From: Pleurocapsales cyanobacterium LEGE 06147
GTDB lineage: Bacteria; Cyanobacteriota; Cyanobacteriia; Cyanobacteriales; Xenococcaceae
NCBI GenBank assembly: GCA_015207585.1
Contig: JADEWQ010000010.1
Coordinates: forward strand, 1 to 64,000
Length of the DNA stretch: 64,000 bases
Direction: 5' to 3'
In this document: positions 1 through 7,786 of the stretch, piece after piece
How the letters are laid out: every line of letters starts with the position of its first letter
Position numbering within the stretch: position 1 is the first letter of the stretch
The notes under the pieces: model-generated
The model's database searches: none
The model's input: the letters and a program-made list of their open reading frames with translations, nothing else
Told to the model about the DNA's origin: nothing
Translations under genes and position numbers: made by a program

Positions 1-96
1 TTTATCAACTACGGGTATAAAGGTTTGCATTATAAATCTCCATTAGGAGTAGATACTTTCCCTTCGACACTGGCTTACACAGAGGTTGCGGACTAG
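1..96 (+). CDS. C-terminal fragment of an unrecognised protein
   Basis: An open frame enters from the left edge and ends at TAG 94-96, giving about 31 residues that end in ...TLAYTEVAD. I do not recognise the family. A hairpin resembling an IS200/IS605 right end lies about 120 bases downstream, so this could be the tail of a transposon-encoded TnpB-like protein. That is inference only; sequence to the left of the window would settle it. Confidence 0.3.
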   Translation, partial: FINYGYKGLHYKSPLGVDTFPSTLAYTEVAD

Positions 97-217
97 GGAG
101 GCATCTGTAACCTGTTTTGAAGTACCACCTTCAGTAAGCTAGTTAGTACTCTAGGTACATAGTCTAGTCAACGTTTTAGTCTTTAGGAAACTAATTGGTT
201 AGATAGTTTCTTTCAAG

Positions 218-244
218 CCCTCACCTCCGGTGATGGGTTATTGA
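218..244 (+). other. hairpin resembling an IS200/IS605 right end
   Basis: CCCTCACC (218-225) pairs with GGTGATGGG (229-237) with one bulged base, and ATTGAC follows. The arrangement (hairpin, then a TTGAC/TTCAC-like end) resembles the right end of cyanobacterial IS605-type elements and matches the layout near 29225-29264. No transposase is recognisable beside it. The rest of 97-348 holds no gene I can support. Confidence 0.3.
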
Positions 245-285
245 CTCTTTGGAAACGCTACTAAGGTAAGAGGAAAGGACTTTTT

Positions 286-345
286 CAGTTACCAGTTACC
301 AGTCAACAAGTCAGGAGAACTGATAACTGATAACTGTTAACTGAC
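286..345. repeat. short tandem CAGTTAC / AACTGAT repeats
   Basis: Runs of the heptamers CAGTTAC and AACTGAT face each other and can fold on each other. Such heptamer repeats are common in cyanobacterial spacers. Similar runs occur near 6765-6806, 8544-8575 and 22815-22850. They lie just past the stop of the lipoprotein gene and could act as a weak terminator or be neutral. Confidence 0.6.
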
Positions 346-348
346 TTC

Positions 349-1233
349 TTAGCGTCTTCTTCCTCCAAAGCTAGATCTACTTCTGCTGCCAAAACCAGTA
401 CCAGTTCTGCTACGAGTTCCACTACCAAAACTGCTAGGACGCCTAAATTGTCCAGATCTAGCTCGCTCAGAAGAACGCAAAGTATTGGAACCGAAACCAG
501 AACCAGTAGAACGACTATTACTAGATGATGGTCTGCGAATGGTATTAGTCGCTCTGGGAGTGGTATTTCTTAAGCTACCTGTAGTACGTAGAGTTTGACG
601 ATTTTTAACTACTGCTGGCGGTGCATTGTAACGGTTTTGATAGCGATTGACTGCTTGGCTATAGCTACTACCATAGCCGCCATAACCAACAATAGGAACA
701 CCCGGTTGATAGGCTGGCGGTATATAATAGTGGGGTCTAAATAACAAACTACCCAAAGCCTGCCCTGCTAAGGCACCTGCAAAAGGTGTCCAGAAATTAG
801 ACTCTCGCCGAACTATAACCGTCTCTGGTTGACCAGTTTCCGGGTTAGTCCGGGTTTCTGTGACGTTATGGACGTATTCAATTTTAAAATCTTCCGTCAG
901 GTACATCACTGGTTGACCGTTATCAACCTTAAGATAAGTTTTCTCCCCATTAGCAATCTCTTCATCAGACAGACGAGCCATTTGGAGATTGGTAGTCTGA
1001 AACACTGGAGGAGTTCCTGGCGGAGTGTTTAAAAGCATCAAGGAATAAGAACCATCTGCATCGTTGTAAGTAGCCTGTTGTACGGGATACTTACCGTCAC
1101 TAATTGTTGTTGGTGCAGAGGCAACATTATTATTAAATCTTGGTTGGGATTGGGTTGGCGTTGGCGAACCACAAGCAACCATAGTCCAACACAAGGTCAA
1201 GGACATTAATACAACTAAGAGTTTGCGTACCAT
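349..1233 (-). CDS. putative lipoprotein with Arg/Ser/Gly-rich tail
   Basis: The N-terminus is a lipoprotein signal: positively charged start, hydrophobic stretch, then a lipobox ending at Cys21 (M-V-A-C), so the protein is probably anchored in a membrane and exposed outside the cytoplasm. The middle (about 50-140) has no recognised domain. A Gly-rich hydrophobic stretch at about 145-165 is followed by Tyr/Pro-rich sequence. Residues about 205-294 are very rich in Arg, Ser and Gly, with repeated R-S and G-F-G-S units, so this end is likely disordered and basic and may bind acidic polymers. Function unknown. It is separated from its upstream neighbour and probably transcribed alone. A proline-free, low-complexity tail of this kind is usual for cyanobacterial hypothetical lipoproteins. 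Confidence 0.75.
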   Translation of the reverse strand: MVRKLLVVLMSLTLCWTMVACGSPTPTQSQPRFNNNVASAPTTISDGKYPVQQATYNDADGSYSLMLLNTPPGTPPVFQTTNLQMARLSDEEIANGEKTYLKVDNGQPVMYLTEDFKIEYVHNVTETRTNPETGQPETVIVRRESNFWTPFAGALAGQALGSLLFRPHYYIPPAYQPGVPIVGYGGYGSSYSQAVNRYQNRYNAPPAVVKNRQTLRTTGSLRNTTPRATNTIRRPSSSNSRSTGSGFGSNTLRSSERARSGQFRRPSSFGSGTRSRTGTGFGSRSRSSFGGRRR

Positions 1234-1360
1234 AGAACTGAAAAAGTTTTCATTTTAACTGCTTTGATTGTAAAACTTTCTTGGCAGTAGCTATTTACGG
1301 TAATTACGCTTTTGTTGGTTTTTTATAGATCGGATACTTCCTTATCTGTCCATCCAATAT

Positions 1361-1963
1361 TTAGAGGGGAATTAACTCAGGAAAATTAGCTAAAAGTTGA
1401 TCATCGGTAAGTTCATCTCCTAGCTGTGCGGGAGAGAAATGTACCTGAATTGCTCTTAATTTGTTTTGATAGTGTAGGTTAATTAAAGCTTTTAGACCGT
1501 ATTCAAGGGCTTCTGCGTTCGCGAGATCGGTTTCCAAATCCGGGACTTCTCCTTCATAAGCGATCGCAATCATCACTACTAAATTGCGAGTTACGGGTAA
1601 GGAGAGAAGTTCATCTTCTGCTAGAGGTTGGGTTAAATCTGGTTGGCTTAAATATCTTTGTGCCGAGTCGGTAAACAATTCATTGACATAATCTCCCGCT
1701 TCGCCTTCATCCCAAAAAACATCTCCTTCGTTGGCGGCAGCTTGCCAGAAGGTGCTCATTTGCAGCAAATTTTGGCAAATTTCAACCAATCCCTCTCCCA
1801 TAACTTCCAAGTCACCTTCGGCATCTATTGCTTCTCGCGCCACTCGATTGAGAACCCCTAGTAAAGGTGCAACCTCTTCTCCTGCCAAGTGAATAAAGAT
1901 ACGACAGACGACATAACGAGTTTTACCAGTAAATTGATGGAAGCGATCGCGCCAAGCAGTCAT
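1361..1963 (-). CDS. DUF1517-like conserved cyanobacterial protein
   Basis: A 200-residue acidic protein. Its C-terminal half has the pattern I associate with DUF1517: a hydrophobic strand (NLVVMIAIAYEG) followed by a helix with LKAL, then a strand (LRAIQVHFSP) and an acidic end with DDQLLANFPEL. There is no signal peptide or membrane segment, so it is probably soluble, although DUF1517 relatives in plants and cyanobacteria are often membrane-tethered. Function unknown. The start ATG at 1963 is taken because the frame opens there with conserved-looking sequence. It stands alone between a lipoprotein gene and an accessory patch. The family call rests on pattern memory and is moderate. Confidence 0.65.
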   Translation of the reverse strand: MTAWRDRFHQFTGKTRYVVCRIFIHLAGEEVAPLLGVLNRVAREAIDAEGDLEVMGEGLVEICQNLLQMSTFWQAAANEGDVFWDEGEAGDYVNELFTDSAQRYLSQPDLTQPLAEDELLSLPVTRNLVVMIAIAYEGEVPDLETDLANAEALEYGLKALINLHYQNKLRAIQVHFSPAQLGDELTDDQLLANFPELIPL

Positions 1964-2060
1964 TTCTTGCTCTATCTAGTAAATTCCTTATATTTTTACT
2001 TTAATCGATCCTTCCTTCTCTTCATCATATAGCCAATAAACTAAACAGATTTCACTACTG

Positions 2061-2333
2061 CTAAAGAAACTTCGCAACCACTTCTGCTGTTTCTTTTGAC
2101 GGAACAACCGGAACGATCTCGAATTCACCAAGATCCTGCCACTGCAATATCCACTCCTGAAATAACAATGGATCGTCACACTCCATAAGTTGAAAACATT
2201 GCTCGAAATTGGCTGAAACCCAGCTATCTAAATACTTCAAACCTTCCGGCATCATGCGCCCTTTTTCCTTAAATCGGCGATATATTTCTTTCGTCTTATC
2301 TTTACTAAATCGCTCAACCACCATAAAGAGCAT
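2061..2333 (-). CDS. DUF3303 family protein
   Basis: A small protein of about 90 residues beginning MLFMVVERF and containing GRMMPEGLKYL, a Cys-Phe-Gln-Leu-Met core and FEIVPVVPSKE, the typical DUF3303 sequence. DUF3303 is a small alpha/beta fold of unknown function. The longer frame could begin at 2393, but ATG 2333 has AAGGAG seven bases upstream and the family starts there, so this start is preferred. It begins 13 bases after the YunG-like stop on the same strand, so the two are probably co-transcribed. It lies on the far side of the attC-like site from the toxin-antitoxin genes, within what looks like an accessory patch. Confidence 0.85.
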   Translation of the reverse strand: MLFMVVERFSKDKTKEIYRRFKEKGRMMPEGLKYLDSWVSANFEQCFQLMECDDPLLFQEWILQWQDLGEFEIVPVVPSKETAEVVAKFL

Positions 2334-2346
2334 ACTGTCTCCTTGT

Positions 2347-2715
2347 TTAACGCTGACTATATTCTCGATCGAATCTGCTTGAGAGATAAGCATATTGAGT
2401 TCGATTTATTCCAGTAAATGCTTCTTCTCGATTGGCAGGAAAATCATCATAATTTGGTGGAACTTTGAATTGATCGACTGTTAAGTCGTATCTCTTTCCA
2501 CGAATAAAATTGTAGAAATGCCATGTTTCATTTACTAGTGTTTTCAAAATCTCACCGCCAAAGTTATCTTGGACGACAAGAGCAGTTACATTGCATTGAC
2601 CAGACGCAGGATTTTCCTCTGTCCATGACGAGCTAGATTCGAGTGACCAGCACTTTCTCAATATGTCCTTTACAGCTTGCTCATCAAAGGCTGAATACTT
2701 GATGTCTTCAATCAT
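2347..2715 (-). CDS. YunG-family protein
   Basis: A 122-residue protein with the YunG pattern: a helical N-terminus, GQCNVTALVVQD (probable core Cys), GGEILKT, then HFYNFIRGKRYDLTVDQF. The Cys near residue 40 and the later His fit the NlpC/P60-like papain fold to which YunG is distantly assigned, so a peptidase or amidase activity is possible but unproven. No signal peptide is seen, so it should be cytoplasmic. It is immediately followed by the DUF3303 gene on the same strand. The start ATG 2715 opens with MIEDI. Function is inferred from family only. Confidence 0.8.
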   Translation of the reverse strand: MIEDIKYSAFDEQAVKDILRKCWSLESSSSWTEENPASGQCNVTALVVQDNFGGEILKTLVNETWHFYNFIRGKRYDLTVDQFKVPPNYDDFPANREEAFTGINRTQYAYLSSRFDREYSQR

Positions 2716-2810
2716 GCAAGATTACCTTTAAATTGCCCGCAAACAAGGTCAATTTAGCACGGATTATCTGACAGACAATTTTCAAACTACTGTCTCTATC
2801 GACAACTTAA

Positions 2811-2902
2811 GCAACCTAACGACAAAAATAAGCGGCGGCAGATAGCACTGAACTCAGCACCAAAATTTTCCTTCCGTCCGCTGCATCGCATTGTTGGGTT
2901 GC
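2811..2902 (-). other. attC-like recombination site (integron gene-cassette end)
   Basis: The ends GCAACCTAACGA (2811-2822) and TTGTTGGGTTGC (2891-2902) form an imperfect inverted repeat. Inside them GCGGCGGCAG (2832-2841) faces CCGTCCGCTGC (2875-2885), with a 30-odd-base centre. This is the layout of an attC site: outer R''/R' boxes of the CCTAAC and GTTGGG type, inner L''/L' boxes and a variable middle, folding as a single-strand hairpin. It starts eight bases after the toxin stop, exactly where a cassette attC is expected. No integron integrase is seen in the window. The call is from layout and motif memory, not from a model score. Confidence 0.6.
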
Positions 2903-2909
2903 TAGCAAT

Positions 2910-3173
2910 TTAAGAGAAGAATCGATCATAATCATCGTGGCTACCAACCCAGAACCACGTGACTGTATCACCCTCTAACACACCAAGTGCTCGGTAATCC
3001 CTTGTTACTCTGACAGACCAAATTCCCTCTCGACTATTGATACATTTGAAATGTAAGGACGGATGAAATGGATTCTCTGCCCACAACCAATATGCTTTTC
3101 GCGCACTGTGTCTGACATCATTGCTCAAGCGTCGATACTCAGCCCAAAATGAGGGAAGAACTGCCGACCTCAT
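2910..3173 (-). CDS. type II toxin, RelE/ParE family
   Basis: An 87-residue basic protein with the ParE/RelE-fold pattern: helical N-terminus (FWAEYRRLSNDVRHSARKAYWLW), a beta stretch HPSLHFKCI, then IWSVRVTRDYRALGVL and the C-terminal strand TVTWFWVGSHDDYDRFF. Members of this group act as mRNA interferases or gyrase poisons held in check by an adjacent antitoxin; which target applies here cannot be told. Its start overlaps the antitoxin stop by four bases (ATGA), so translation is coupled. An attC-like site follows the stop, which suggests a mobile gene cassette. Toxin-antitoxin pairs are classic cargo of sedentary integrons. Confidence 0.85.
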   Translation of the reverse strand: MRSAVLPSFWAEYRRLSNDVRHSARKAYWLWAENPFHPSLHFKCINSREGIWSVRVTRDYRALGVLEGDTVTWFWVGSHDDYDRFFS

Positions 3174-3400
3174 AATTGGTCGTAATCCATTGCAATCGCA
3201 TGTCCCTCCGCAATTTCTTGTTTAGCACGTCGAGCAGCAGCAACAAGTTTTTCTTGCGTTTTCTGAAACGATCTGTCCCATTGAATTTCATCTTGCAGAT
3301 CGTCAATGTACTCTCGAAGATGTTCTAATACTCGCTCCTGAACCTCAATGGGCAGAGACTCCATCATCTGTACTACGGTAGTAATAACTGTGGATGACAT
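3170..3400 (-). CDS. antitoxin partner of the RelE/ParE-type toxin
   Basis: About 76 residues if begun at ATG 3400 (MSSTVITTVVQMMESL). This start has AAGGAG ten bases upstream; the frame stays open to 3448, but the Shine-Dalgarno lies inside that extension, so the shorter form is preferred. The sequence is helical and acidic (LPIEVQERVLEHLREYIDDLQDEIQW), with a C-terminal tail ending GHAIAMDYDQL that should wrap around the toxin. No clear DNA-binding motif is seen at the N-terminus, unlike many antitoxins. The gene precedes and overlaps the toxin gene by four bases. The identification rests on position, size and composition. Confidence 0.75.
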   Translation of the reverse strand: MSSTVITTVVQMMESLPIEVQERVLEHLREYIDDLQDEIQWDRSFQKTQEKLVAAARRAKQEIAEGHAIAMDYDQL

Positions 3401-3475
3401 AGGGGCACGACTCCTTCTCATGCGGTCTTCTGATTTTAAAATTAACATTAGTTGTAGCCTGTTTGTCTAATCTGC

Positions 3476-3794
3476 TTAGTACTCCAAGCTTCCTCGGTTC
3501 ATATTTATCTTACCCGTCCCTTCGTTCTATCTTGGTCGATGCTGGAAGCTTTAGCGACAGGATGTTTAGTTGTAGCTTCCGATACTGCCCTCGTAACCGA
3601 GATTGTCGAAGATGGAGTCAATGGACTTATTGGTTGACTTTTTCTCCCCCGAAGCGATCGCCGATCGCGTTGAAGCAGTCCTCGACTATAGCGATCCCGC
3701 AAAGCGTGTGCTGCCGCACTGCATGGCAGCTATACGCCAAAAAGCACGAGAAACCATTCTCGAACGCTATGATTTAGCCAAGTTACTGCCCTAA
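3476..3794 (+). pseudogene. glycosyltransferase (GT4 type) C-terminal remnant, frameshifted
   Basis: Translation from about 3479 gives a stretch with [11 protein letters not shown], then [16 protein letters not shown] and [16 protein letters not shown]. This is the conserved donor-site region of GT-B (GT4) glycosyltransferases (E of the E-x7-E motif, then NGLLVDFF). The frame hits TGA after NGLIG; one base earlier the second frame carries on with [13 protein letters not shown] and ends ILERYDLAKLLP. So about the last 105 residues remain with one frameshift near 3630, and the N-terminal two thirds are missing, replaced on the left by the toxin-antitoxin patch. A palindromic repeat (about 3691-3722) is inserted in frame as AKRVLPHC. 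It is a dead gene. Confidence 0.85.
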
Positions 3795-3822
3795 CACATC
3801 GACTGGATCGTGCAAAATAGTA

Positions 3823-3866
3823 GGGCAATGCTGCCTACGGCAGTGCTACGCAAGCGCGAATTGCCC
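3823..3866. repeat. nested palindromic repeat
   Basis: Outer arms GGGCAAT (3823-3829) and ATTGCCC (3860-3866) enclose an inner hairpin GCTGCC-tac-GGCAGTGC. The same nested design, with other sequence, occurs at 22741-22786. It lies between the glycosyltransferase remnant and the serpin gene stop and could also end serpin-side transcription. Confidence 0.5.
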
Positions 3867-3871
3867 CTATC

Positions 3872-5161
3872 TTAGGTTGGATCGACGATCGCACCCATAA
3901 ATAAAATCGTTCCCGTTTGCTCGTCTCTAATCGCGCAGAAAAAAGGGCGATCGACTATCATCTCAAAAGGTTTAGTCTCCATAATTGAAGTAACGCGCAC
4001 GCCAACAGAAGTTACTCCTGCTGCTTCTGTCCCTTCTTCATTAACTTCCACAAAAGTTTTATGTTTAATTTGGTCGATCGCTACTGGTTTAGAAGTCATT
4101 GCTTCAAAAGAAGCGCGATCGCCATCAAAGATGATTCCCATACCCAAAGCGGCGAGGGCTCGATCTAAATCTACTCCATATTCCAACTTAAAACGAGGTA
4201 TCTGTAGCGAACCTTCTTGCAGGCGAAACTGCTTCATCCACTCCTCCCAATTCTCGGTAGTTAACTGTTGCGATAAAGCAGCTAAATCGTTGTCTGGTTT
4301 GGGGAGAAAAATATACATACTCAGCCGTTTTTGCTCATAAGGCAAGCTTACTGCTTGAAATTGTTCATTTTCGTAATAAGAATACTCTCCACTTTGGGAC
4401 ATCAATGGATGGGGTTTAGAAAAATCGGCAGAAAGATAAAATGGCTTTTCTTGAGTGAGATTATTATCAAATTGTTGGTGCCAATTTCCTTTAAAATAAA
4501 CCGCATTGATTAAAAATAGTATGTCGTCTGAATTAATAGAATCTACAATCTGCCTAATTTGTTGATTAGTCGCTTCTCTTACCCAACTATTAATAATATT
4601 TTTACTTTGGGAATTATTCAAATTCAAGTTAGTCACTTGAGCGTGATAAACTTCGCGGTTATTTTTGAGAAATTGATGCTTAAAAGGAATTTCTCGATTT
4701 GCCCAAAGCGAATTGGCAATTGATAGCTGAATATCTGAATCTGCTTGTTGTAAATTAGTTTGTAATTTTTGATAGCCGAGATTAATCTCTTTGAGGCTCA
4801 ATCCCTCCAACCCCAAGGCTTGTGCCATAGCTTGTTGAGTGGTTCCACTCGCTCCATTATAAGTCATTCCTAGAGCGATCGCTATGCTAGTAGGAGAGAT
4901 AAAAATATTTTTTTGTTGTTGAGAATTAAACAAATGGGCGAATAGTTTAAAACCTAATTGATTATTTACTTTCTTTAATCGGTCATCAATATTATCTACT
5001 GGCAATTTAGCTATCTTTAAAACAGCATCATTTGACTCAGAAGCATTAGAAATAGATTGAAAAAAAATTATTTTATTGTGAGGTCCTGAGCCTGCTAGCA
5101 TTACCAATAAAGTAATACCGAGAGCACCCAGAATTGTATTGTGCTTCATTGTCTCAGACAA
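3872..5161 (-). CDS. serpin-family protease inhibitor, exported
   Basis: A 429-residue protein with a hydrophobic N-terminal signal (residues about 8-26), so it is exported or membrane-anchored. A full serpin domain covers about 60-429: breach and shutter sequence (NSLWANREIPF, INAVYFKGNW), the hinge EVNEEGTEAAG, and the C-terminal serpin signature DRPFFCAIRD ending FMGAIVDPT. Counting from the hinge puts the scissile bond in or near V-R-V-T-S, which would suit an elastase-like serine protease; this is approximate. Inhibitory serpins trap proteases by a suicide conformational change. The short Ala-rich hinge favours true inhibition. Start may be ATG 5161 or the internal ATG 5149. It is unlinked to a protease gene here. 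Confidence 0.92.
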   Translation of the reverse strand: MSETMKHNTILGALGITLLVMLAGSGPHNKIIFFQSISNASESNDAVLKIAKLPVDNIDDRLKKVNNQLGFKLFAHLFNSQQQKNIFISPTSIAIALGMTYNGASGTTQQAMAQALGLEGLSLKEINLGYQKLQTNLQQADSDIQLSIANSLWANREIPFKHQFLKNNREVYHAQVTNLNLNNSQSKNIINSWVREATNQQIRQIVDSINSDDILFLINAVYFKGNWHQQFDNNLTQEKPFYLSADFSKPHPLMSQSGEYSYYENEQFQAVSLPYEQKRLSMYIFLPKPDNDLAALSQQLTTENWEEWMKQFRLQEGSLQIPRFKLEYGVDLDRALAALGMGIIFDGDRASFEAMTSKPVAIDQIKHKTFVEVNEEGTEAAGVTSVGVRVTSIMETKPFEMIVDRPFFCAIRDEQTGTILFMGAIVDPT

Positions 5162-5363
5162 TTTTTGGTAAGTTATTCTTTATGACATTAGTAATTAATC
5201 AAAGTTCCCATCTAACTTCTAGACATCTCAGAAAACTCGTGCTAGAAAGAATTCCGTCAGCTCTTTACTCAATTACTAACTATCGCTCTATAAAATTGAT
5301 GTAATCTAATCTGTTATCTATTTGTATTTAATCTGGGAAAGCTATTGGAGGTACAACAAAACC

Positions 5364-6083
5364 GTGAATTTAGCTGAACTTATTGCCAGAGGAGGTATAG
5401 CAATTTGGCCTCTTTTATTTCTCTCTGTTCTTTCTGTGGGAACGATATTAGAACGTATTTGGTTTTGGGCAAGAGTATTGCCAAAAGAAAGACTAATTCT
5501 CGATCGCATTATGGAAGCAGCAACTCTCAATTGGGATTTGGTCGAAAAAATTGCCAGAGAATACATCAATCATCCCCTCGGACATTTTTTGTATTCTCCT
5601 TTGCGCCTATCCGAACCGGATCCCGATGTCTTTCACCTTGCCTTAGAAACGGCGGCAGATGATGAGTTGGCTAAGATGCGCAGAGGAGATAAAGTCCTTG
5701 AAGCAGTGACTGCCTTATCTCCCTTACTCGGCTTATTCGGTACGGTTTGGGGCTTAATTCAAGCTCTTAGTTCGATTAGAATTAGCGATCTCGGTACTGC
5801 TTCTACCTCTGGGGTTACCCTGGGAATTGGCGAAGCTCTGATCTCGACAGCAGTAGGATTATTAGTAGCAATTATCAGTCTCGCTTTTTATCGTCTTTTT
5901 CAAGGATTTTGGTCTAGTCAAGTCAGAATTTTCCGCAAAGCTGGAAGTCAGCTAGAGTTAATTTACCGTCAAAGATGGATGGCAGCAGAAATTGATGCTC
6001 TACCAGTTGAAATCGGTAGCAACATCCGAGGCAACCAACGATTTACTGAAGATAGTGGCGATCCCTTCGAGCGTCAAGATTGA
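5364..6083 (+). CDS. MotA/TolQ/ExbB proton channel family protein
   Basis: About 239 residues with three membrane segments: [19 protein letters not shown] near the N-terminus, then a pair in the second half ([18 protein letters not shown] and [18 protein letters not shown]). These are the conserved ExbB/TolQ pair that forms the pentameric proton channel powering TonB- or Tol-type outer-membrane processes. GTG 5364 is chosen because GGAGG lies 11 bases upstream; a TTG at 5322 would extend it by 14 residues. The ExbD-like gene follows 76 bases downstream on the same strand, so they form a two-gene unit. No TonB gene is in the window. The C-terminal tail (about 40 residues) is charged and cytoplasmic. 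Confidence 0.9.
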   Translation: MNLAELIARGGIAIWPLLFLSVLSVGTILERIWFWARVLPKERLILDRIMEAATLNWDLVEKIAREYINHPLGHFLYSPLRLSEPDPDVFHLALETAADDELAKMRRGDKVLEAVTALSPLLGLFGTVWGLIQALSSIRISDLGTASTSGVTLGIGEALISTAVGLLVAIISLAFYRLFQGFWSSQVRIFRKAGSQLELIYRQRWMAAEIDALPVEIGSNIRGNQRFTEDSGDPFERQD

Positions 6084-6159
6084 GCAGAATAGTAAGATAG
6101 GAAAAAGTATTATTCTTTCTGACAAGCTAGAGAAGCTAACGTTGGGGACTTAATTGTTT

Positions 6160-6756
6160 ATGAGCTTAAAAAAAACGTCGATTCGTCCTAAAAAAGAAAC
6201 TTTGCACGCCCGTCCTCTGCGACTCTGGCAAAATGATAATAGCGATCGCGAAGTGCGAATCGAACTTGTTCCCCTGATTGATGTTATTTTTTGTATCTTG
6301 ATCTTTTTTATCTTGGCAGCAGTAGGTTTATCTCGCCAGCAAGCTATTAATCTGAATTTACCTAAAGCCAGTACAGGTAAGCCACAGATGCGAGAAATGC
6401 TCATAGTTAGCTTGGATGATTTGGGTCAAGTTTATATCGAACAACAGATAGTGACGCGAAATCAACTGTCCCAAGCGATTAAAAACTATCATCAATCCAA
6501 CCCCAATGGACTGATGGTACTGCATGCCGCTCAGAATGCTACTTATAGAGAAGTTGTCGAAGTATTAGATATACTTAGAGAAGTAGGTGGCGATCGCGTT
6601 GCTCTAGCCACTCTTCCTGCAGATTCTCCACAAAACGCCAATTCAAATCATCTAATTCCCAATAATCCAGACTTTCCAGGATTACCAGGACTACCAGATA
6701 ACTATAATCCCTCTATGCCTAGCATTCCCAATCCACCTGCTCCTCCACCTCAGTGA
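6160..6756 (+). CDS. ExbD/TolR family biopolymer transport protein
   Basis: About 198 residues from ATG 6160; an in-frame TTG lies at 6154. A basic cytoplasmic start is followed by one membrane segment with the conserved Asp (VPLIDVIFCILIFFILAAVG), the proton-carrying residue of ExbD, then a periplasmic domain to about 150 with the expected strand pattern. The last 40 residues are Asn/Pro-rich (repeats of PGLPG, ending NPPAPPPQ), an unusual flexible tail that may contact peptidoglycan or a TonB-like partner. It forms a pair with the upstream ExbB-like gene. Together they would energise outer-membrane transport; the substrate is unknown. Confidence 0.9.
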   Translation: MSLKKTSIRPKKETLHARPLRLWQNDNSDREVRIELVPLIDVIFCILIFFILAAVGLSRQQAINLNLPKASTGKPQMREMLIVSLDDLGQVYIEQQIVTRNQLSQAIKNYHQSNPNGLMVLHAAQNATYREVVEVLDILREVGGDRVALATLPADSPQNANSNHLIPNNPDFPGLPGLPDNYNPSMPSIPNPPAPPPQ

Positions 6757-6761
6757 ACAGT

Positions 6762-6806
6762 CACCAGTTAAACAGTGAACAATTATCAATTATCAATTAT
6801 CAATTA
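6762..6806. repeat. AT-rich short tandem repeats
   Basis: CAGTTAAACAGTGAAC is followed by three copies of the unit TTATCAA (AATTATC). It is a spacer repeat of the cyanobacterial heptamer kind between the ExbD-like gene and the next gene. Confidence 0.55.
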
Positions 6807-6817
6807 CCCCATTAAAA

Positions 6818-7495
6818 ATGTCCGATATTAAAACTTTAATCGAGCAGGTTCAACAAGAAGCCAAGCGAGCAGAATTTCCCATAGATATACCAGTATATAA
6901 ATCGGCTCGTTTAGAACCGACCTATCCCGTTCTCTACGCCGGTAATTTACAAAGTCCTTTATGTTTTTTTGGTCGCGATTTGGGCAGAGATGAAGTGCAC
7001 GCCCGTCAACCTCTAATTGGAGCAGCAGGAACCCTTGTCAGACAAGGATTTTATGAAGCAATCTACCATCAAAAAGCCAGCTCGAAAGAAGATTTACAAA
7101 CAATTTGCGATCGCGTTCTTCTTGCTAATACAGTTCCTTATAAGCCTCCCGGTAATAAAGCTTATTCTACAGAAGTTAAGGAACGTTTTCGTCCTTTTAT
7201 CGAGCGATTGTTAGTTTTTCATTGGCAGGGAAATCAAATTATCACTCTCGGAACGGAAGCATTTAAATGGTTTACTCCCTACGGAGCGAGAGGAGAAGTA
7301 AATCGATTTTTTCAAAGAAGCGATCGCTACGAGACTTCACTAATAGTTCATTTACGAGCAAAAGATGATTTAGGGATGGAACATCAAAGTTCAGTTACGC
7401 TCTTGCCTTTACCTCACCCTTCGCCCCTCAATCAAACATACTACGAGCGATTCCCTCGAATGTTGCAGCAAAGACTTAAAGAAGTTGAATTTTAA
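6818..7495 (+). CDS. uracil-DNA glycosylase superfamily protein
   Basis: A 225-residue protein with the UDG-fold signatures: FFGRDLGRDEVHARQPLIG-AAG near residues 50-70, ANTVPYKPPGNKA near 108-120, ITLGTEAFKWF, and the catalytic-loop motif LPLPHPSPLN near 195-205. These remove uracil or other damaged bases from DNA. Only two or three cysteines are present and none forms the CxxC pattern of family 4/5 iron-sulfur UDGs, so this is probably a cluster-free relative. ATG 6818 starts the conserved region. It is not linked to other repair genes; recA is 49 kb away. The exact UDG family and base preference cannot be told. Confidence 0.8.
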   Translation: MSDIKTLIEQVQQEAKRAEFPIDIPVYKSARLEPTYPVLYAGNLQSPLCFFGRDLGRDEVHARQPLIGAAGTLVRQGFYEAIYHQKASSKEDLQTICDRVLLANTVPYKPPGNKAYSTEVKERFRPFIERLLVFHWQGNQIITLGTEAFKWFTPYGARGEVNRFFQRSDRYETSLIVHLRAKDDLGMEHQSSVTLLPLPHPSPLNQTYYERFPRMLQQRLKEVEF

Positions 7496-7786
7496 TCAAT
7501 CGGTTGCGAGTTCTATGTCAAAACGAACTTCTCAAGCATGGGAGCCTGAGATCGGCACAGCTCCTTTTGTCTGTTTGAATTAGAAAGATTTAAACGAACC
7601 AAGGTCTTTTACCCTTTAAGGGGATTAACTTAGACTGTATCAATCTGTCAAGAATTAATTAACTAATTTTTATACTATGATCTAACCAAGATTAAAATCA
7701 AACATCCATAGTATATACAAAATATTTAAATATTTAAAGAAAATTTGGGAATACTACCAGAAAGTTAATCAATTTAGCCAATTCAT

